Translations under genes and position numbers: made by a program | Source: Tautonia sociabilis | GTDB taxonomy: Bacteria > Planctomycetota > Planctomycetia > Isosphaerales > Isosphaeraceae | Reading direction: 5' to 3' | DNA: 45,587 nt | NCBI RefSeq assembly: GCF_003977685.1 | Contig: NZ_RYZH01000052.1 | Coordinates: 1 to 45,587 of the forward strand | In this document: piece by piece, positions 25,753 to 34,214 of the stretch | How the letters are laid out: each line of letters opens with the position of its first letter | Position numbering within the stretch: position 1 is the stretch's first letter | Notes under the pieces: model-generated | The model's input: the letters and a program-made list of their open reading frames with translations, nothing else | Told to the model about the DNA's origin: nothing | Database searches by the model: none

Positions 25753-26751
25753 ATGAACGTCTTCGTCACCGGCCATCGCGGCTACATCGGCGCCCACCTG
25801 ATCGACCTGCTCAAGCAAGGCGGGCACACCGTCACCGGCTGCGACCTGAACCTCTTCGAGGGCTGCGGCTGGGAGCCAGTCGTCCCCCCCGACCGCGAGC
25901 TGGTCAAGGACACCCGGGCGATCGAGGTGTCCGACCTCGACGGCTTCGACTGCGTCATGCACTTGGCCGCCATCTCCAACGACCCGATGGGGGCCCTCGA
26001 CCCCAAGCTCACTTTCGACATCAACCGAGACGCCTCGATCCGCCTGGCCCGCCTCGCCAAGCAGGCCGGCATCCCCCGCTTCCTCTTCGCCGGCAGCTGC
26101 TCGGTCTACGGCAAGGGAACGAAGCTCGACCTCGACGAGAACGACCCGCTCAACCCGCTGACCGCCTACGCCCAGTCCAAGATCGAAACCGAAACGGCCG
26201 TCTCCGAGCTGGCCGACGACACCTTCTCCCCCGTCTTCCTCCGCAACGCCACCGCCTTCGGCCACTCGCCGATGCTCCGGATCGACCTGGTCGTCAACAA
26301 CCTGCTCGGCTCGGCCCTCGCCTACGGCGAGATCCGGATCAAGTCCGACGGCACCCCCTGGCGGCCTCTGATCCACTGCCGGGACATCGCCCGAGCCTTC
26401 ATCGCGCTGGCTGAGGCCCCGAAGGACGTCGTCCACAACCGCGCCATCAACGTCGGCGACAATGCCCAGAACTACCAGGTCAAGGACGTGGGCGACCAGG
26501 TCCGGCGCCTCATCCCCTCCGCCACCGTCGCCTACACCGGCGAGGTCGGCTCCGACCCCCGCGACTACCGCGTCAAGTTCGACCTGCTCAACCGCCTCCT
26601 GCCCGACTTCAAGCTCCAGTACGACCTGGTCAGCGGCATGGAGGAACTCCACCGCAAGATGGTCGAGCACGGCTTCAGCAAGGCCGACTTCGAAGGGCCC
26701 CAGTTCGTCCGCCTGAAGACCCTGGAAGGCCGGATGGACCGGATTAGCTGA
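25753..26751 (+). CDS. Extended-SDR NAD-dependent epimerase/dehydratase
   Basis: A 332-aa extended SDR. The cofactor loop TGHRGYIGAHL (TGxxGxxG) is at 7-17. CVMHLAAISNDPMG and LFAGSCSVYG (catalytic Ser region) precede YAQSK (Tyr-x3-Lys). PVFLRNATAFGHSPMLRIDL and RPLIHCRDIARAF follow. The pattern resembles SDRs of nucleotide-sugar clusters that cannot be assigned to 4,6-dehydratase or 4-epimerase by inspection. It could be the missing dehydratase step or a ketoreductase on a CDP-sugar. 51 bases follow the rfbF-like gene. Confidence 0.85.
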   Translation: MNVFVTGHRGYIGAHLIDLLKQGGHTVTGCDLNLFEGCGWEPVVPPDRELVKDTRAIEVSDLDGFDCVMHLAAISNDPMGALDPKLTFDINRDASIRLARLAKQAGIPRFLFAGSCSVYGKGTKLDLDENDPLNPLTAYAQSKIETETAVSELADDTFSPVFLRNATAFGHSPMLRIDLVVNNLLGSALAYGEIRIKSDGTPWRPLIHCRDIARAFIALAEAPKDVVHNRAINVGDNAQNYQVKDVGDQVRRLIPSATVAYTGEVGSDPRDYRVKFDLLNRLLPDFKLQYDLVSGMEELHRKMVEHGFSKADFEGPQFVRLKTLEGRMDRIS

Positions 26752-26783
26752 GCCAGAGCCGCCCCCCGACCGGAACCATCGCC

Positions 26784-27716
26784 ATGAAGATCCTCTTCAC
26801 CGGGGGCAGCTCCTTCACCGGCCTCTGGTTCCTCCGAGAACTCTCCGCCGCCGGCCACGAGGTCACGGCCGTCTTCCGGAGGCGGCCCGACGACTACGAC
26901 GACGAGCCTCGCCGATCCCGGGTGCGGCTGGCCTCGGAGGTGTGCCTCCCCGTCTTCCGCTGCTCCTTCGGCGACGACACCTTTCTCTCCCTCCTCGACG
27001 AAGGAGGCTTCGACCTGCTCTGTCACCACGGCGCCGACGTCACCAATTACAAGAGCCCCGACTTCGACGCCGTGGCCGCCCTCCGCAACAACACCGCGAA
27101 CCTCCCCCGCGTCCTCTCCGCCTTCAAGGCCGCCGGCGGCCGATCGGTCTTGCTCACCGGCAGCATCGCCGAGCGAGGCGAGGGCGCCGGCTCCCAGGGC
27201 CTCCCCGAGTTCTCCCCCTACGGGCTCTCCAAGGCCCTCACCTTCCACACCGTCCGGCACTACTGCGAGTCGGCCGGCCTCGGCCTTGGCAAGTTCGTCA
27301 TCCCGAACCCCTTCGGCCCCTTCGAGGACCCCCGCTTCACCGCCTACCTCATGCGCCACTGGCTCGCCGGCACCCGCCCCTCCTGCGCCACCCCGCTCTA
27401 TATCCGAGACAACATCCACGTCTCCCTCCTGGCGAAGGCCTACGCCCGATTCGCCAGCGAGCTCCCCTCGACCGGCCTCTCCCGCCTCAATCCCAGCGGC
27501 TACATCGAGAGCCAGGGCGCCTTCGCCCTCCGCATGGCCCGAGCGATGGAAGCCCGCCTTGGCCTCCCCTGCCCGGTCGACCTCTCCCCTCAGGTCGACT
27601 TCCCCGAGCCTCGCATCCGCATCAACACCGACCCCCTCGACCCCGCCTCCCTCGGCTGGGACGAGCAATCGGCCTGGGACGCCATCGCCGAGTACTACAC
27701 CGCTCGATCCGGGTGA
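26784..27716 (+). CDS. Extended-SDR NAD(P)-dependent oxidoreductase/epimerase
   Basis: A 310-aa SDR. TGGSSFTGLWFL is the cofactor motif; FDLLCHHGADVTNYKSPDFD and VLLTGSIAERGEG lead to YGLSK (Tyr-x3-Lys). FVIPNPFGPFEDPRFTAYLM and LYIRDNIHVSLLAKAYARFA complete the substrate region. It is shorter at the C-terminus than RfbG-type dehydratases. A 4-ketoreductase finishing a CDP-deoxysugar is a reasonable inference. It is the last gene of the sugar run and convergent with the Uma2 gene. Confidence 0.82.
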   Translation: MKILFTGGSSFTGLWFLRELSAAGHEVTAVFRRRPDDYDDEPRRSRVRLASEVCLPVFRCSFGDDTFLSLLDEGGFDLLCHHGADVTNYKSPDFDAVAALRNNTANLPRVLSAFKAAGGRSVLLTGSIAERGEGAGSQGLPEFSPYGLSKALTFHTVRHYCESAGLGLGKFVIPNPFGPFEDPRFTAYLMRHWLAGTRPSCATPLYIRDNIHVSLLAKAYARFASELPSTGLSRLNPSGYIESQGAFALRMARAMEARLGLPCPVDLSPQVDFPEPRIRINTDPLDPASLGWDEQSAWDAIAEYYTARSG

Positions 27717-27747
27717 CCGCCCACCGATCTCCGATCTCCGGCCGACC

Positions 27748-28368
27748 TCACCGGAGCAACTCGTCGAAGGGGACGCGGGCGACCTCCCGGCCGTCCAGCA
27801 CCAGGGGGATCGACTCGCCGGCCCGGTAGGTCTCAACGCGGGCGTACTCGCCCCGACCCTCGGCGACCCTCGGCTCGTCATGGACCAGGATGCGACGTCC
27901 AGGCACATCAACAACCCAGTACACCGGGATTCCGGCCCGGGCGTAGCGTTCGAGCGCCCTCGTCAGATCCTCGCGAAGGCTGGTCACCGCGACCTCGATC
28001 AGCAGGCCGACGTCCTGCGGCCCGGGATAGCGCTCCGGGGAGGCGAAGTCGAGGGGATTCGAGCCCCGGATCACGGCGAAGTCCGGGAGCAGGGCGTTTG
28101 TGGGGTCCAGAGCGATGGTGCTCTCGGGCCAGAGACTCCATCCCTCCGGCAACCGAAGCCCGACGGCCCGATTGACGGCCGCCCCGACGAATCCGTGTGC
28201 CTTCGTCTTGGCCATCTTCTCGTAGAGCCTCCCTCCGAGGAGGTAGACCCGGCGGTCGCTCGGGATCAGGCCCGCTTCGACCATCCGAGCGAAGAGGTCG
28301 ACGGTCAGGTCGAACGGAACCTCAGCCGTCGTCTCCTGGGGTGATCGGGAGCCGGTCGCAGTGGCCAT
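27748..28368 (-). CDS. Uma2-family (DUF820) putative endonuclease
   Basis: A 206-aa protein of the PD-(D/E)XK-like Uma2 family. Landmarks: LLGGRLYEKMAKTKAHGFVG at about 50-70, SLWPESTIALDPTNALLPDF (the D-x-n active-site strand), GLLIEVAVTSLREDLTRALE (E-x-S/V region) and YARAGIPVYWVVDVPGRRIL. The family is hugely expanded in planctomycetes and cyanobacteria, and its function is not established. The ATG at 28368 is preferred; the two upstream alternatives add a non-conserved extension. Confidence 0.88.
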   Translation of the reverse strand: MATATGSRSPQETTAEVPFDLTVDLFARMVEAGLIPSDRRVYLLGGRLYEKMAKTKAHGFVGAAVNRAVGLRLPEGWSLWPESTIALDPTNALLPDFAVIRGSNPLDFASPERYPGPQDVGLLIEVAVTSLREDLTRALERYARAGIPVYWVVDVPGRRILVHDEPRVAEGRGEYARVETYRAGESIPLVLDGREVARVPFDELLR

Positions 28369-28781
28369 GTCACCGTTCATCCTCAAGGTCGGGGCAAACT
28401 CGAACACCTCGGTTCAAGGGTATCGATGAAGCGAGGGAGTCAACAACGCACCCCACGCCCGTTCCCCGCTCGCCCTCCCGTCCTGCGGTGCCCGTGATTC
28501 GACCGGACGGAGAACCCGACCTCGCCGACGTCGTTCTTCGCATCCGGGTCTGGGGAACCGTCGCCAGGGCGCCCAAGGGTTCCGACCGAGCCCGACGATG
28601 ACGCTCGACCGCTCGCACGTTGGGCACCCGCGTGGACGTGGAGAGAGAACGTCGGTTCGACCAGAGTCCCGTCTCGCATCGGCACCGCATCAGCCTCCCC
28701 GACCCGTCTCGACGAGTCGGCGGAACGGCCCTCGGCATTGCGGGCGATCGCGGCGTTTGGGTCCGTCCCGATCAGTCCGGA
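28369..28781. other. Intergenic gap between Uma2 and glycosyltransferase genes
   Basis: 413 bases with no supportable gene. Both flanking genes are on the minus strand, so it holds the Uma2 promoter and the end of the upstream transcript. No clear hairpin or -10 was found. Confidence 0.4.
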
Positions 28782-29990
28782 TCAAGTCCCGAGGAGCAGG
28801 CGTCCCATGGGCTCGAGGCAGACCTCCCAGTCGTAGAGGGCCTCGACCTGCCGGCGGGCCTCGGCGGCGATCCGCGATCGGTGCTCTCGGTCGTCCAGCA
28901 GCCGGCAGAGGCTGCGGGCCCAGCCCTCGGGGGAGGACTCGACGACGAGATGGCGGCCGGGCTCGGCCTCGATGCCGGTGGCGGCGCCGGGGGTGCAGAG
29001 GACGGCCCGGGCGCTGGCCATCCCTTCGAGGACCTTGTTCTGGATCCCCTGGGCGATGTGCAGCGGGGCGATCACGACCGAGGCCGAGGCGAGGTCGTCC
29101 CGGACGTCCGGGACCGCGCCGACCACCTCGATCGCCGGGTGGTCGGCCAGCGCGAGGACCTCGGGAGCGGGCCGCTGGCCGACCACCCGGAGGCGGAACG
29201 GGATGCCTTCCGGCAGCCGGGGGATCACCTCCCGGGCGAACCAGAGGAGCCCCTCGACGTTCGGCCGGTAGTCCATCACACCGATGAAGACCGCGGTGCG
29301 CGTGCCGGCGTCGCGCATCGGGCGGAAGTAATCGAGGTCGACGCCGTTGCGAACCACGGTCAGGCCCGGATGATCGCCGACGGCTCGTCGGTAGAGCTCG
29401 GCCTCCGGTCGGGAGATGATCGTGACGGCATCGACGTCGTCGAGGCGGCCGGCCTCGATCCGACGGAGGCGCCGGGCCTCGGCCTCGTAGACCTGCCGCA
29501 TCGGCGGCCGAGAGGAGGAGGCGTAGGCGTCCCACTTGCAACTGTCGACATCGACCAGATCGAGAACATGACGGAGCCGGCCGCCTCCCGGCAATCGGCG
29601 GTCGGCCCGGACCACGGCTCGGGCGAGGCCGATCATTCCGGTGCAGAAGGTCAGCATCGCCTGGAACCGGTGCCTGCGGTGCCAGTCGACCACCCTCCTT
29701 GCCAGGTCGCCTCGGTGGAAGTACGCCGGCGTGACCGGGCCACCGAGCGCCAGCGAGGCGAGTCCCCGGAGCGTGCCAACGGTCGGGGAGATCGGCCGGA
29801 TGGCGAGATCCGAGGTCAGCCGGCCCAGTTCCCGGCGCTGATCGTCGTCGACCGGCTCGTCGCTGGTGCAGGCAAGCCAGACGTCGAACCGGGAGGCGAG
29901 ATGCCGGAGGAGGTGGTACGAGCGCACCCGGTCGCCTCGGTTCGGCGGGTAGGGAACGCGGTGGGTGAGCATCAACACGCGCGCGGACAT
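28782..29990 (-). CDS. GT4-type sugar transferase, PEP-CTERM/exosortase-associated class
   Basis: A 402-aa GT-B glycosyltransferase. The start ALTHR-type motif VLMLTHRVPYPPNRGDRVRS and the following SYHLLRHLASRFDVWLAC are characteristic of the exosortase-locus-associated sugar transferase family (TIGR03087-like). The C-terminal half has VFIGVMDYRPNVEGLLWFAR, VVGAVPDVRDDLASASVVIA and IQNKVLEGMASARAVLCTPG, the E-x7-E donor-binding region. The family usually occurs in genomes with PEP-CTERM sorting, consistent with the exosortase at 44042. ATG 29990 gives the canonical N-terminus. Confidence 0.88.
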   Translation of the reverse strand: MSARVLMLTHRVPYPPNRGDRVRSYHLLRHLASRFDVWLACTSDEPVDDDQRRELGRLTSDLAIRPISPTVGTLRGLASLALGGPVTPAYFHRGDLARRVVDWHRRHRFQAMLTFCTGMIGLARAVVRADRRLPGGGRLRHVLDLVDVDSCKWDAYASSSRPPMRQVYEAEARRLRRIEAGRLDDVDAVTIISRPEAELYRRAVGDHPGLTVVRNGVDLDYFRPMRDAGTRTAVFIGVMDYRPNVEGLLWFAREVIPRLPEGIPFRLRVVGQRPAPEVLALADHPAIEVVGAVPDVRDDLASASVVIAPLHIAQGIQNKVLEGMASARAVLCTPGAATGIEAEPGRHLVVESSPEGWARSLCRLLDDREHRSRIAAEARRQVEALYDWEVCLEPMGRLLLGT

Positions 29991-30131
29991 CGATTCAGGA
30001 CGAGGCGGGGGCTGGAGAGACTGGGCGAATCGTCCGCTCGTGTGCCGATGGAATTCCTCGGGCAAACAGCCAGGGGTGTTCGCCCCGAACAGCATCTTGG
30101 GGAGCCGACCGCGAAGCGATCGCAACCGCCC

Positions 30132-30164
30132 TTGGTCACCGCGGCGCCGGCACGTTACTATAGT
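30132..30164 (+). promoter_or_regulatory. Possible promoter for the plus-strand glycosyltransferase
   Basis: TTGGTC (30132-30137) and TACTAT (30157-30162) or TATAGT (30159-30164) form a loose sigma-70-like pair with a long spacer (19-21 bases). It lies in the gap between two divergent glycosyltransferase genes, about 65 bases before the start at 30229. The assignment is tentative. Confidence 0.3.
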
Positions 30165-30228
30165 GGCCCGGGCCGACGAGGCCAATGGACTCCCCAAACC
30201 TCCCGGCGACGAGAGCGGCCTCGTGCCG

Positions 30229-31518
30229 ATGCCATCCCCCCCTTCGACCGAACCGGGCCCCGCAGCCGCACCCGTTGGGCTCGCGGCGCCGGATGCCCCT
30301 CCTCCCGGCCTCGTCCGGCTGATCGCGTTCGCCGACGACTGGGGGCGATCACCGTCGAGCTGCCAGCACTTGATCGGGCACCTGCTGCCGAAATACCCGG
30401 TGCTCTGGGTCAACACGATCGGGAGCCGGCCGCCGAGACTCTCGAGGGAGGACCTGGGCAAGGCCGCCGCCAAGCTCCTCTCCTGGATGCGCCCAAGGCC
30501 GGATGCCGGGCCGGCACCCTCCCCCGACTCGCCGAGGCCGGAGGTTCTCTCGCCGCTGATGTATCCCGGTTTCCGGAGTCCCTGGCAGCGCCGGTTCAAC
30601 GCCTTCCAGATGGCCCGGGCGATCCACTCGGCGCTCGGCCCCCGGCAGCCCGGCGAGCACCGGGTCGTGATCACCACCCTGCCGATCACCGCCGATCTGC
30701 CGGAACGGCTCGACGTCGACCGCTGGGTCTACTACTGCGTCGACGACTACTCCGCCTGGCCAGGGCTGGACGGCCCGACCCTGGACCGGATGGAGCGGGA
30801 ACTGGTCCCGAAGATGGACCGGATCGTCGCGGTCTCCGAGACGCTCCGGGATCGCCTGGCCTCCTTCGGCGCCCCGTCGGGTTTGATGACGCACGGGATC
30901 GACCCCGAGCACTGGTCGGCGGGCCCCGATGCGTCATCCTGGGAAGCGCCGGCGTGGTGGGATGAGCTGCCAGGCCCGAAGATCGTCTTCTGGGGAGTGG
31001 TCGACCGCCGGCTCGACGCGTCGTGGTGCCTGGCGATCGCCGACCAGTGCGGGCCCCTGATCCTGTTCGGGCCGCAGCAGTCGCCTGATCCGGTCTTAGC
31101 GAGGCACCCCCGGATCCGGATGCCCGGCCCGATCCCCTATGCCGATCTGCCGGCGCTGGCGGCCCGGTCGGACGTGCTGGTGATGCCGTACGCGGACCTG
31201 CCGGTCACCCGGGCGCTGCAGCCGCTGAAGTTCAAGGAGTACCTGGCGACGGGCCGCCCGGTCGTGGCCCGTCGCCTGCCCGCCATCGCCGACTGGTCCG
31301 ACGCCGCCGACCTGGTGGACTCGGCCGATGAGTTCGTCTCCGCGACGACGATCCGGGCCGGCCAGCCGATCCCCGACCGGCAGCGGATCGAGCGCGAGCA
31401 GCGCCTGGCCGGGGAAGGTTGGGCCGCGAAGGCGGCTGCCTTCGAACAGGAGGTCCTCGACGCGATCCGGGACGATCGGGCGCCGTCGACGGCCCGGAGG
31501 AGAGCCGAGGCCCCTTGA
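30229..31518 (+). CDS. GT-B glycosyltransferase (family 1/4-like)
   Basis: A 429-aa protein. The N-terminal domain has LVRLIAFADDWGRSPSSCQH, then LPKYPVLWVNTIGSRPPRLS and RWVYYCVDDYSAWPGLDGPT, a pattern seen in glycosyltransferases of exopolysaccharide loci ('vd.y......e......d.i...s..l'). The C-terminal domain has IVFWGVVDRRLDASWCLAIA, PGPIPYADLPALAARSDVLV and LQPLKFKEYLATGRPVVARR, the donor-binding 'P.K..EY.A.G.PVV' motif. ATG 30229 is chosen; GTG 30223 is also possible. Divergent from the exosortase-type GT, which suggests shared regulation. Confidence 0.85.
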   Translation: MPSPPSTEPGPAAAPVGLAAPDAPPPGLVRLIAFADDWGRSPSSCQHLIGHLLPKYPVLWVNTIGSRPPRLSREDLGKAAAKLLSWMRPRPDAGPAPSPDSPRPEVLSPLMYPGFRSPWQRRFNAFQMARAIHSALGPRQPGEHRVVITTLPITADLPERLDVDRWVYYCVDDYSAWPGLDGPTLDRMERELVPKMDRIVAVSETLRDRLASFGAPSGLMTHGIDPEHWSAGPDASSWEAPAWWDELPGPKIVFWGVVDRRLDASWCLAIADQCGPLILFGPQQSPDPVLARHPRIRMPGPIPYADLPALAARSDVLVMPYADLPVTRALQPLKFKEYLATGRPVVARRLPAIADWSDAADLVDSADEFVSATTIRAGQPIPDRQRIEREQRLAGEGWAAKAAAFEQEVLDAIRDDRAPSTARRRAEAP

Positions 31519-31578
31519 GCCCCGGAGCGTCTCCTCGCCTCGATCCGGCCCGGTTCCCCGAGACTCGAACCGTGGCGA

Positions 31579-32625
31579 TCAGGCCGCCAGGCTGGGATCG
31601 GCCCCGGGGTCGGGAGGGGAGCCGTCGGAGGCGGGGGGATCGAGCCGGTCGGCCTGCTCCAACAGCAGGCGGGCGGCGGCGCGGTAGGAGGAGGCGTCCA
31701 GCCCCTTGGGCCGCTCGATGGTCAGCTTTCCGCCGGGGAAGCGGAAGGACTTCGAGGTGGGGAGGCGGCCCCCTCCCCTGCCCTTCGAGGAGGAGGAGGC
31801 TCCCCCCCTGCCCTTCGATCGGCTGGCGGAGGCCGGCTTGGCGGAGGAGACGGGTTCGGCGGGGGCCTGGGCGGCTCGGACCTCGGCGATGACGTCGTCC
31901 CGGGTGAGCCCTTCGGAGGAGACTCGGTCGGCGAGGGCGACCTGGTCGTCGGGGCGTTCCAGGCGGCCGATCTCGTAGGCGGTCCGAGGAGCGAGCTCCC
32001 CTCGGTCGACGCGACGACGCAATTCCTCGGGGAGGTCGAGCAGCCCGAGGGCGTAGACGACCTTGGCCTGGGCCATGTGCAGGGCGTCGGCGAGCTGCCG
32101 GGTGCTCCAGCCGTTGGACTCCATCAGGGCGCGGAAGGCCGCGGCCTGCTCGACGGGTTTGAGGTCCTCTCGGACGCAGTTCTCGACGAGCTGCAACGCG
32201 AGGCGGTCGGCCTCGTCGGGGGGGCGGTCGAGGAGCTTGCAGCGGAGGGTGGGCAGGCCGGCCTTGCGGGCGGCTCGCCAGCGGCGCTCGCCGGAGACGA
32301 GGACATACGAGCCCAGGTCGTCGGACCAGTAGACGACGACGTTCTGGAGCTGGCCCCGGGTCCGGAGCGACTCGGCGAGGCGGTCGATGGCCTCGTCGTC
32401 GAACGCTCGGCGGGGCTGATCGGGGTCGGGGGCGATCCGGGAGACCTCGATGACGGCGGCCTCTCGGTCGTTGACGACGCCGGCCATCCGGGCGGCGACG
32501 CTCCCGGACGGCGGCGCCATGCCGGCCGGGGTGCCGGGAGTGCGGTTGAAGCCGAGGCTCGACCGCATCGCCTCGCCGTACTTCGAGAGGGTCCGCTCCT
32601 TGGCCTTGTCGCTGGCGGCGCTCAT
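31579..32625 (-). CDS. parB: ParB-family centromere-binding / CTPase partition protein
   Basis: A 348-aa protein. After a 55-residue basic N-terminus comes the ParB/Sulfiredoxin domain (VSRIAPDPDQPRRAFDDEAI; SGERRWRAARKAGL, the CTP-binding GERR box; LQLVENCVREDLKPVEQAAA). A helix-turn-helix follows (WSTRQLADALHMAQAKVVYA), then a Ser/Lys/Gly-rich linker and a C-terminal dimerisation segment (KLTIERPKGLDASSYRAAAR). It is co-transcribed with parA (1-base gap). The seven palindromes upstream of parA are the candidate binding sites; the classical chromosomal parS sequence was not seen. Confidence 0.93.
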   Translation of the reverse strand: MSAASDKAKERTLSKYGEAMRSSLGFNRTPGTPAGMAPPSGSVAARMAGVVNDREAAVIEVSRIAPDPDQPRRAFDDEAIDRLAESLRTRGQLQNVVVYWSDDLGSYVLVSGERRWRAARKAGLPTLRCKLLDRPPDEADRLALQLVENCVREDLKPVEQAAAFRALMESNGWSTRQLADALHMAQAKVVYALGLLDLPEELRRRVDRGELAPRTAYEIGRLERPDDQVALADRVSSEGLTRDDVIAEVRAAQAPAEPVSSAKPASASRSKGRGGASSSSKGRGGGRLPTSKSFRFPGGKLTIERPKGLDASSYRAAARLLLEQADRLDPPASDGSPPDPGADPSLAA

Positions 32626-32626
32626 C

Positions 32627-33475
32627 TCAGGCGGCCTCCTTCCCGTCGCCGAGGTCCTGGGGATCGTCGTCGGTTGCCGTCGGGATCAGGCCGAGGGCCG
32701 AGAGGCGGGCGAGCACCTCGTCGGCGACGGCGTCCATCGCCTTGGCGGCGGCGCCCCGGGCCTTGTGGTAGTGGATGGGCCGTCCGGCGGCGATCGCCTC
32801 GGGGAAGTCGGACGACTCGGGAACGGTGCTGGAGAGCAGCTCGGGGCAGCCTCCGGCGAGCAGCTCGACGAAGGTTCGGTGCATGGCGCGGCGACCGTTG
32901 AACATCGTGACCAGGACGCCGGCCACCGGGAGCGGCCGGCCCCAGGTCTGCTCGACCAGGGCGACCCAGTCTCGGACCTCGGCGAGCCCCTGGGCGCCGA
33001 ACAGCTCGGGCATGGTGGGGATCAGCGCGGCGTCGGCGGCGAGCAGGGCCGACCAGGTCGCGCGCTGAAGGTTCGGGCAGCAGTCGATCAGGGTCAGGTC
33101 GAACCCCTCGGCGATCGGCCGGAGCGCGTCCCGGAGGACGGCCTGATCGCGGGGGTCGAGCAGATGGGGATCAGGCACGTTGAAGCTGATCGACGCCGGA
33201 GAGCCGGCGAGCAGGGCGAGCCCGTCGAAGCCGGTCGGCCGGACGAGCAGATCCCCCGGAGTGGGCACCCCGGCATACAGGGCGTAGACCGTGGTGCTCG
33301 GGTCGATCGCCCGGGCCTGGTCGTCGCCGAGCAGGCCCTTGGTGAGGCTCGCCTGGGCGTCGTTGTCGACCACCAGCACCCGGAGCCCCCGGCGGGCGAG
33401 GGCCCCTCCCAAGTGCATCGTGGTGCTCGACTTGCCCACGCCTCCCTTCTGATTCACCATCGCCACAACGGCCAT
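32627..33475 (-). CDS. parA: ParA-family partition ATPase
   Basis: A 282-aa deviant-Walker ATPase. Walker A is QKGGVGKSSTTMHLGGALAR (9-28, signature Lys in KGGVGKS). Switch/A' is VLVVDNDAQASLT; Walker B is DLTLIDCCPNLQ. VPESSDFPEAIAAGRPIHYH matches the ParA C-terminal signature. No N-terminal HTH is present, so autoregulation, if any, would fall to ParB binding the palindromes that begin 82 bases upstream. It forms a two-gene operon with parB. MinD-like or Soj-like roles are less likely given the adjoining origin. Confidence 0.93.
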   Translation of the reverse strand: MAVVAMVNQKGGVGKSSTTMHLGGALARRGLRVLVVDNDAQASLTKGLLGDDQARAIDPSTTVYALYAGVPTPGDLLVRPTGFDGLALLAGSPASISFNVPDPHLLDPRDQAVLRDALRPIAEGFDLTLIDCCPNLQRATWSALLAADAALIPTMPELFGAQGLAEVRDWVALVEQTWGRPLPVAGVLVTMFNGRRAMHRTFVELLAGGCPELLSSTVPESSDFPEAIAAGRPIHYHKARGAAAKAMDAVADEVLARLSALGLIPTATDDDPQDLGDGKEAA

Positions 33476-33556
33476 CGCGATTCCCTCCTGACTCGGGTCC
33501 GTGCGCTTGGTATCGGACGCCCCCGAGGTCGCTCATGAACCGTTCGGGACCGGGGC

Positions 33557-34040
33557 GATCACCCGGTGATCACCCCGGCCGAATCCTCCCCCGATGGTCG
33601 GTCCCCGGGACGGATCGGAGGACCGAGAACTAGCCCCGGCCCCGGGGTCCGGAGCGGAGCGATCACCCGGTGATCACCCCGGTCCGGCGCCTGCTGAGGC
33701 CGGTCCTCTTGAAGGGGCGATCACCGGGTGATCACCCCCGCCGAAGCCCCCGTCCGCAACCCTTCCGGAGCGGAGCGATCACCCGGTGATCGCTCCCGCC
33801 GCCCCCTCGAAGACGACGAGCCGAGCCGTCATGACCGACGGGCCGATTCTCGAAGGGTCCGCCTTCCAGCACCTCCGGCAACTCCCCGGGGAGGGCCCGG
33901 ATCGGCGAGCGATCACCCGGTGATCACGACGCCCAGGGTCGGCATCGTCGTCCCTCCAGGAACGGCGCGATCACCGGGTGATCATCCCGATCGGGGGCCT
34001 CGAATGGAGGGGGATCGTCGGGCGCGATCACCCGGTGATC
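33557..34040. repeat. Seven-copy palindrome cluster GATCACCSGGTGATC (candidate parS/centromere)
   Basis: Perfect 15-bp palindromes (7-base arms, central C/G) at 33557-33571, 33661-33675, 33719-33733, 33777-33791, 33911-33925, 33969-33983 and 34026-34040. Start-to-start spacings are 104, 58, 58, 134, 58 and 57, so a spacing of about 58 recurs. Several are extended, for example GCGATC or GAGCGATC on the flanks. The cluster lies directly upstream of parAB. Known partition systems use clustered palindromic or repeated ParB sites next to parAB, so I infer the centromere. An alternative is an operator array for another regulator. Confidence 0.75.
33585..33601 (+). repeat. Stray iteron inside the partition region
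   Basis: CCTCCCCCGATGGTCGG, an exact match to the commonest iteron form near 40.4 kb and on the same strand. It lies between the first and second parS-like palindromes, about 6.7 kb from the origin array. Confidence 0.6.
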
Positions 34041-34214
34041 GCTCGCTCTGGAGCGAGGCCAGAGATCGACCAGCGGATGCGTTCCGGGAGTGCCCCGAGG
34101 GAGCCCCGACTGACATTCCGACGGGGAATCTGTACGCTGAATTGACCGGTGAGGCCGGGCGGGGTCCTTTGAGGGCGATCGGCCCGGAACGGAGCGAAGG
34201 GCAGGGGGGGGGTG

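Noticed and set aside
24178..26670. 830-residue minus-strand open frame across the sugar genes
   Set aside because: It runs antisense to four clear enzyme genes and is dominated by Val/Gly/Glu with no domain pattern.
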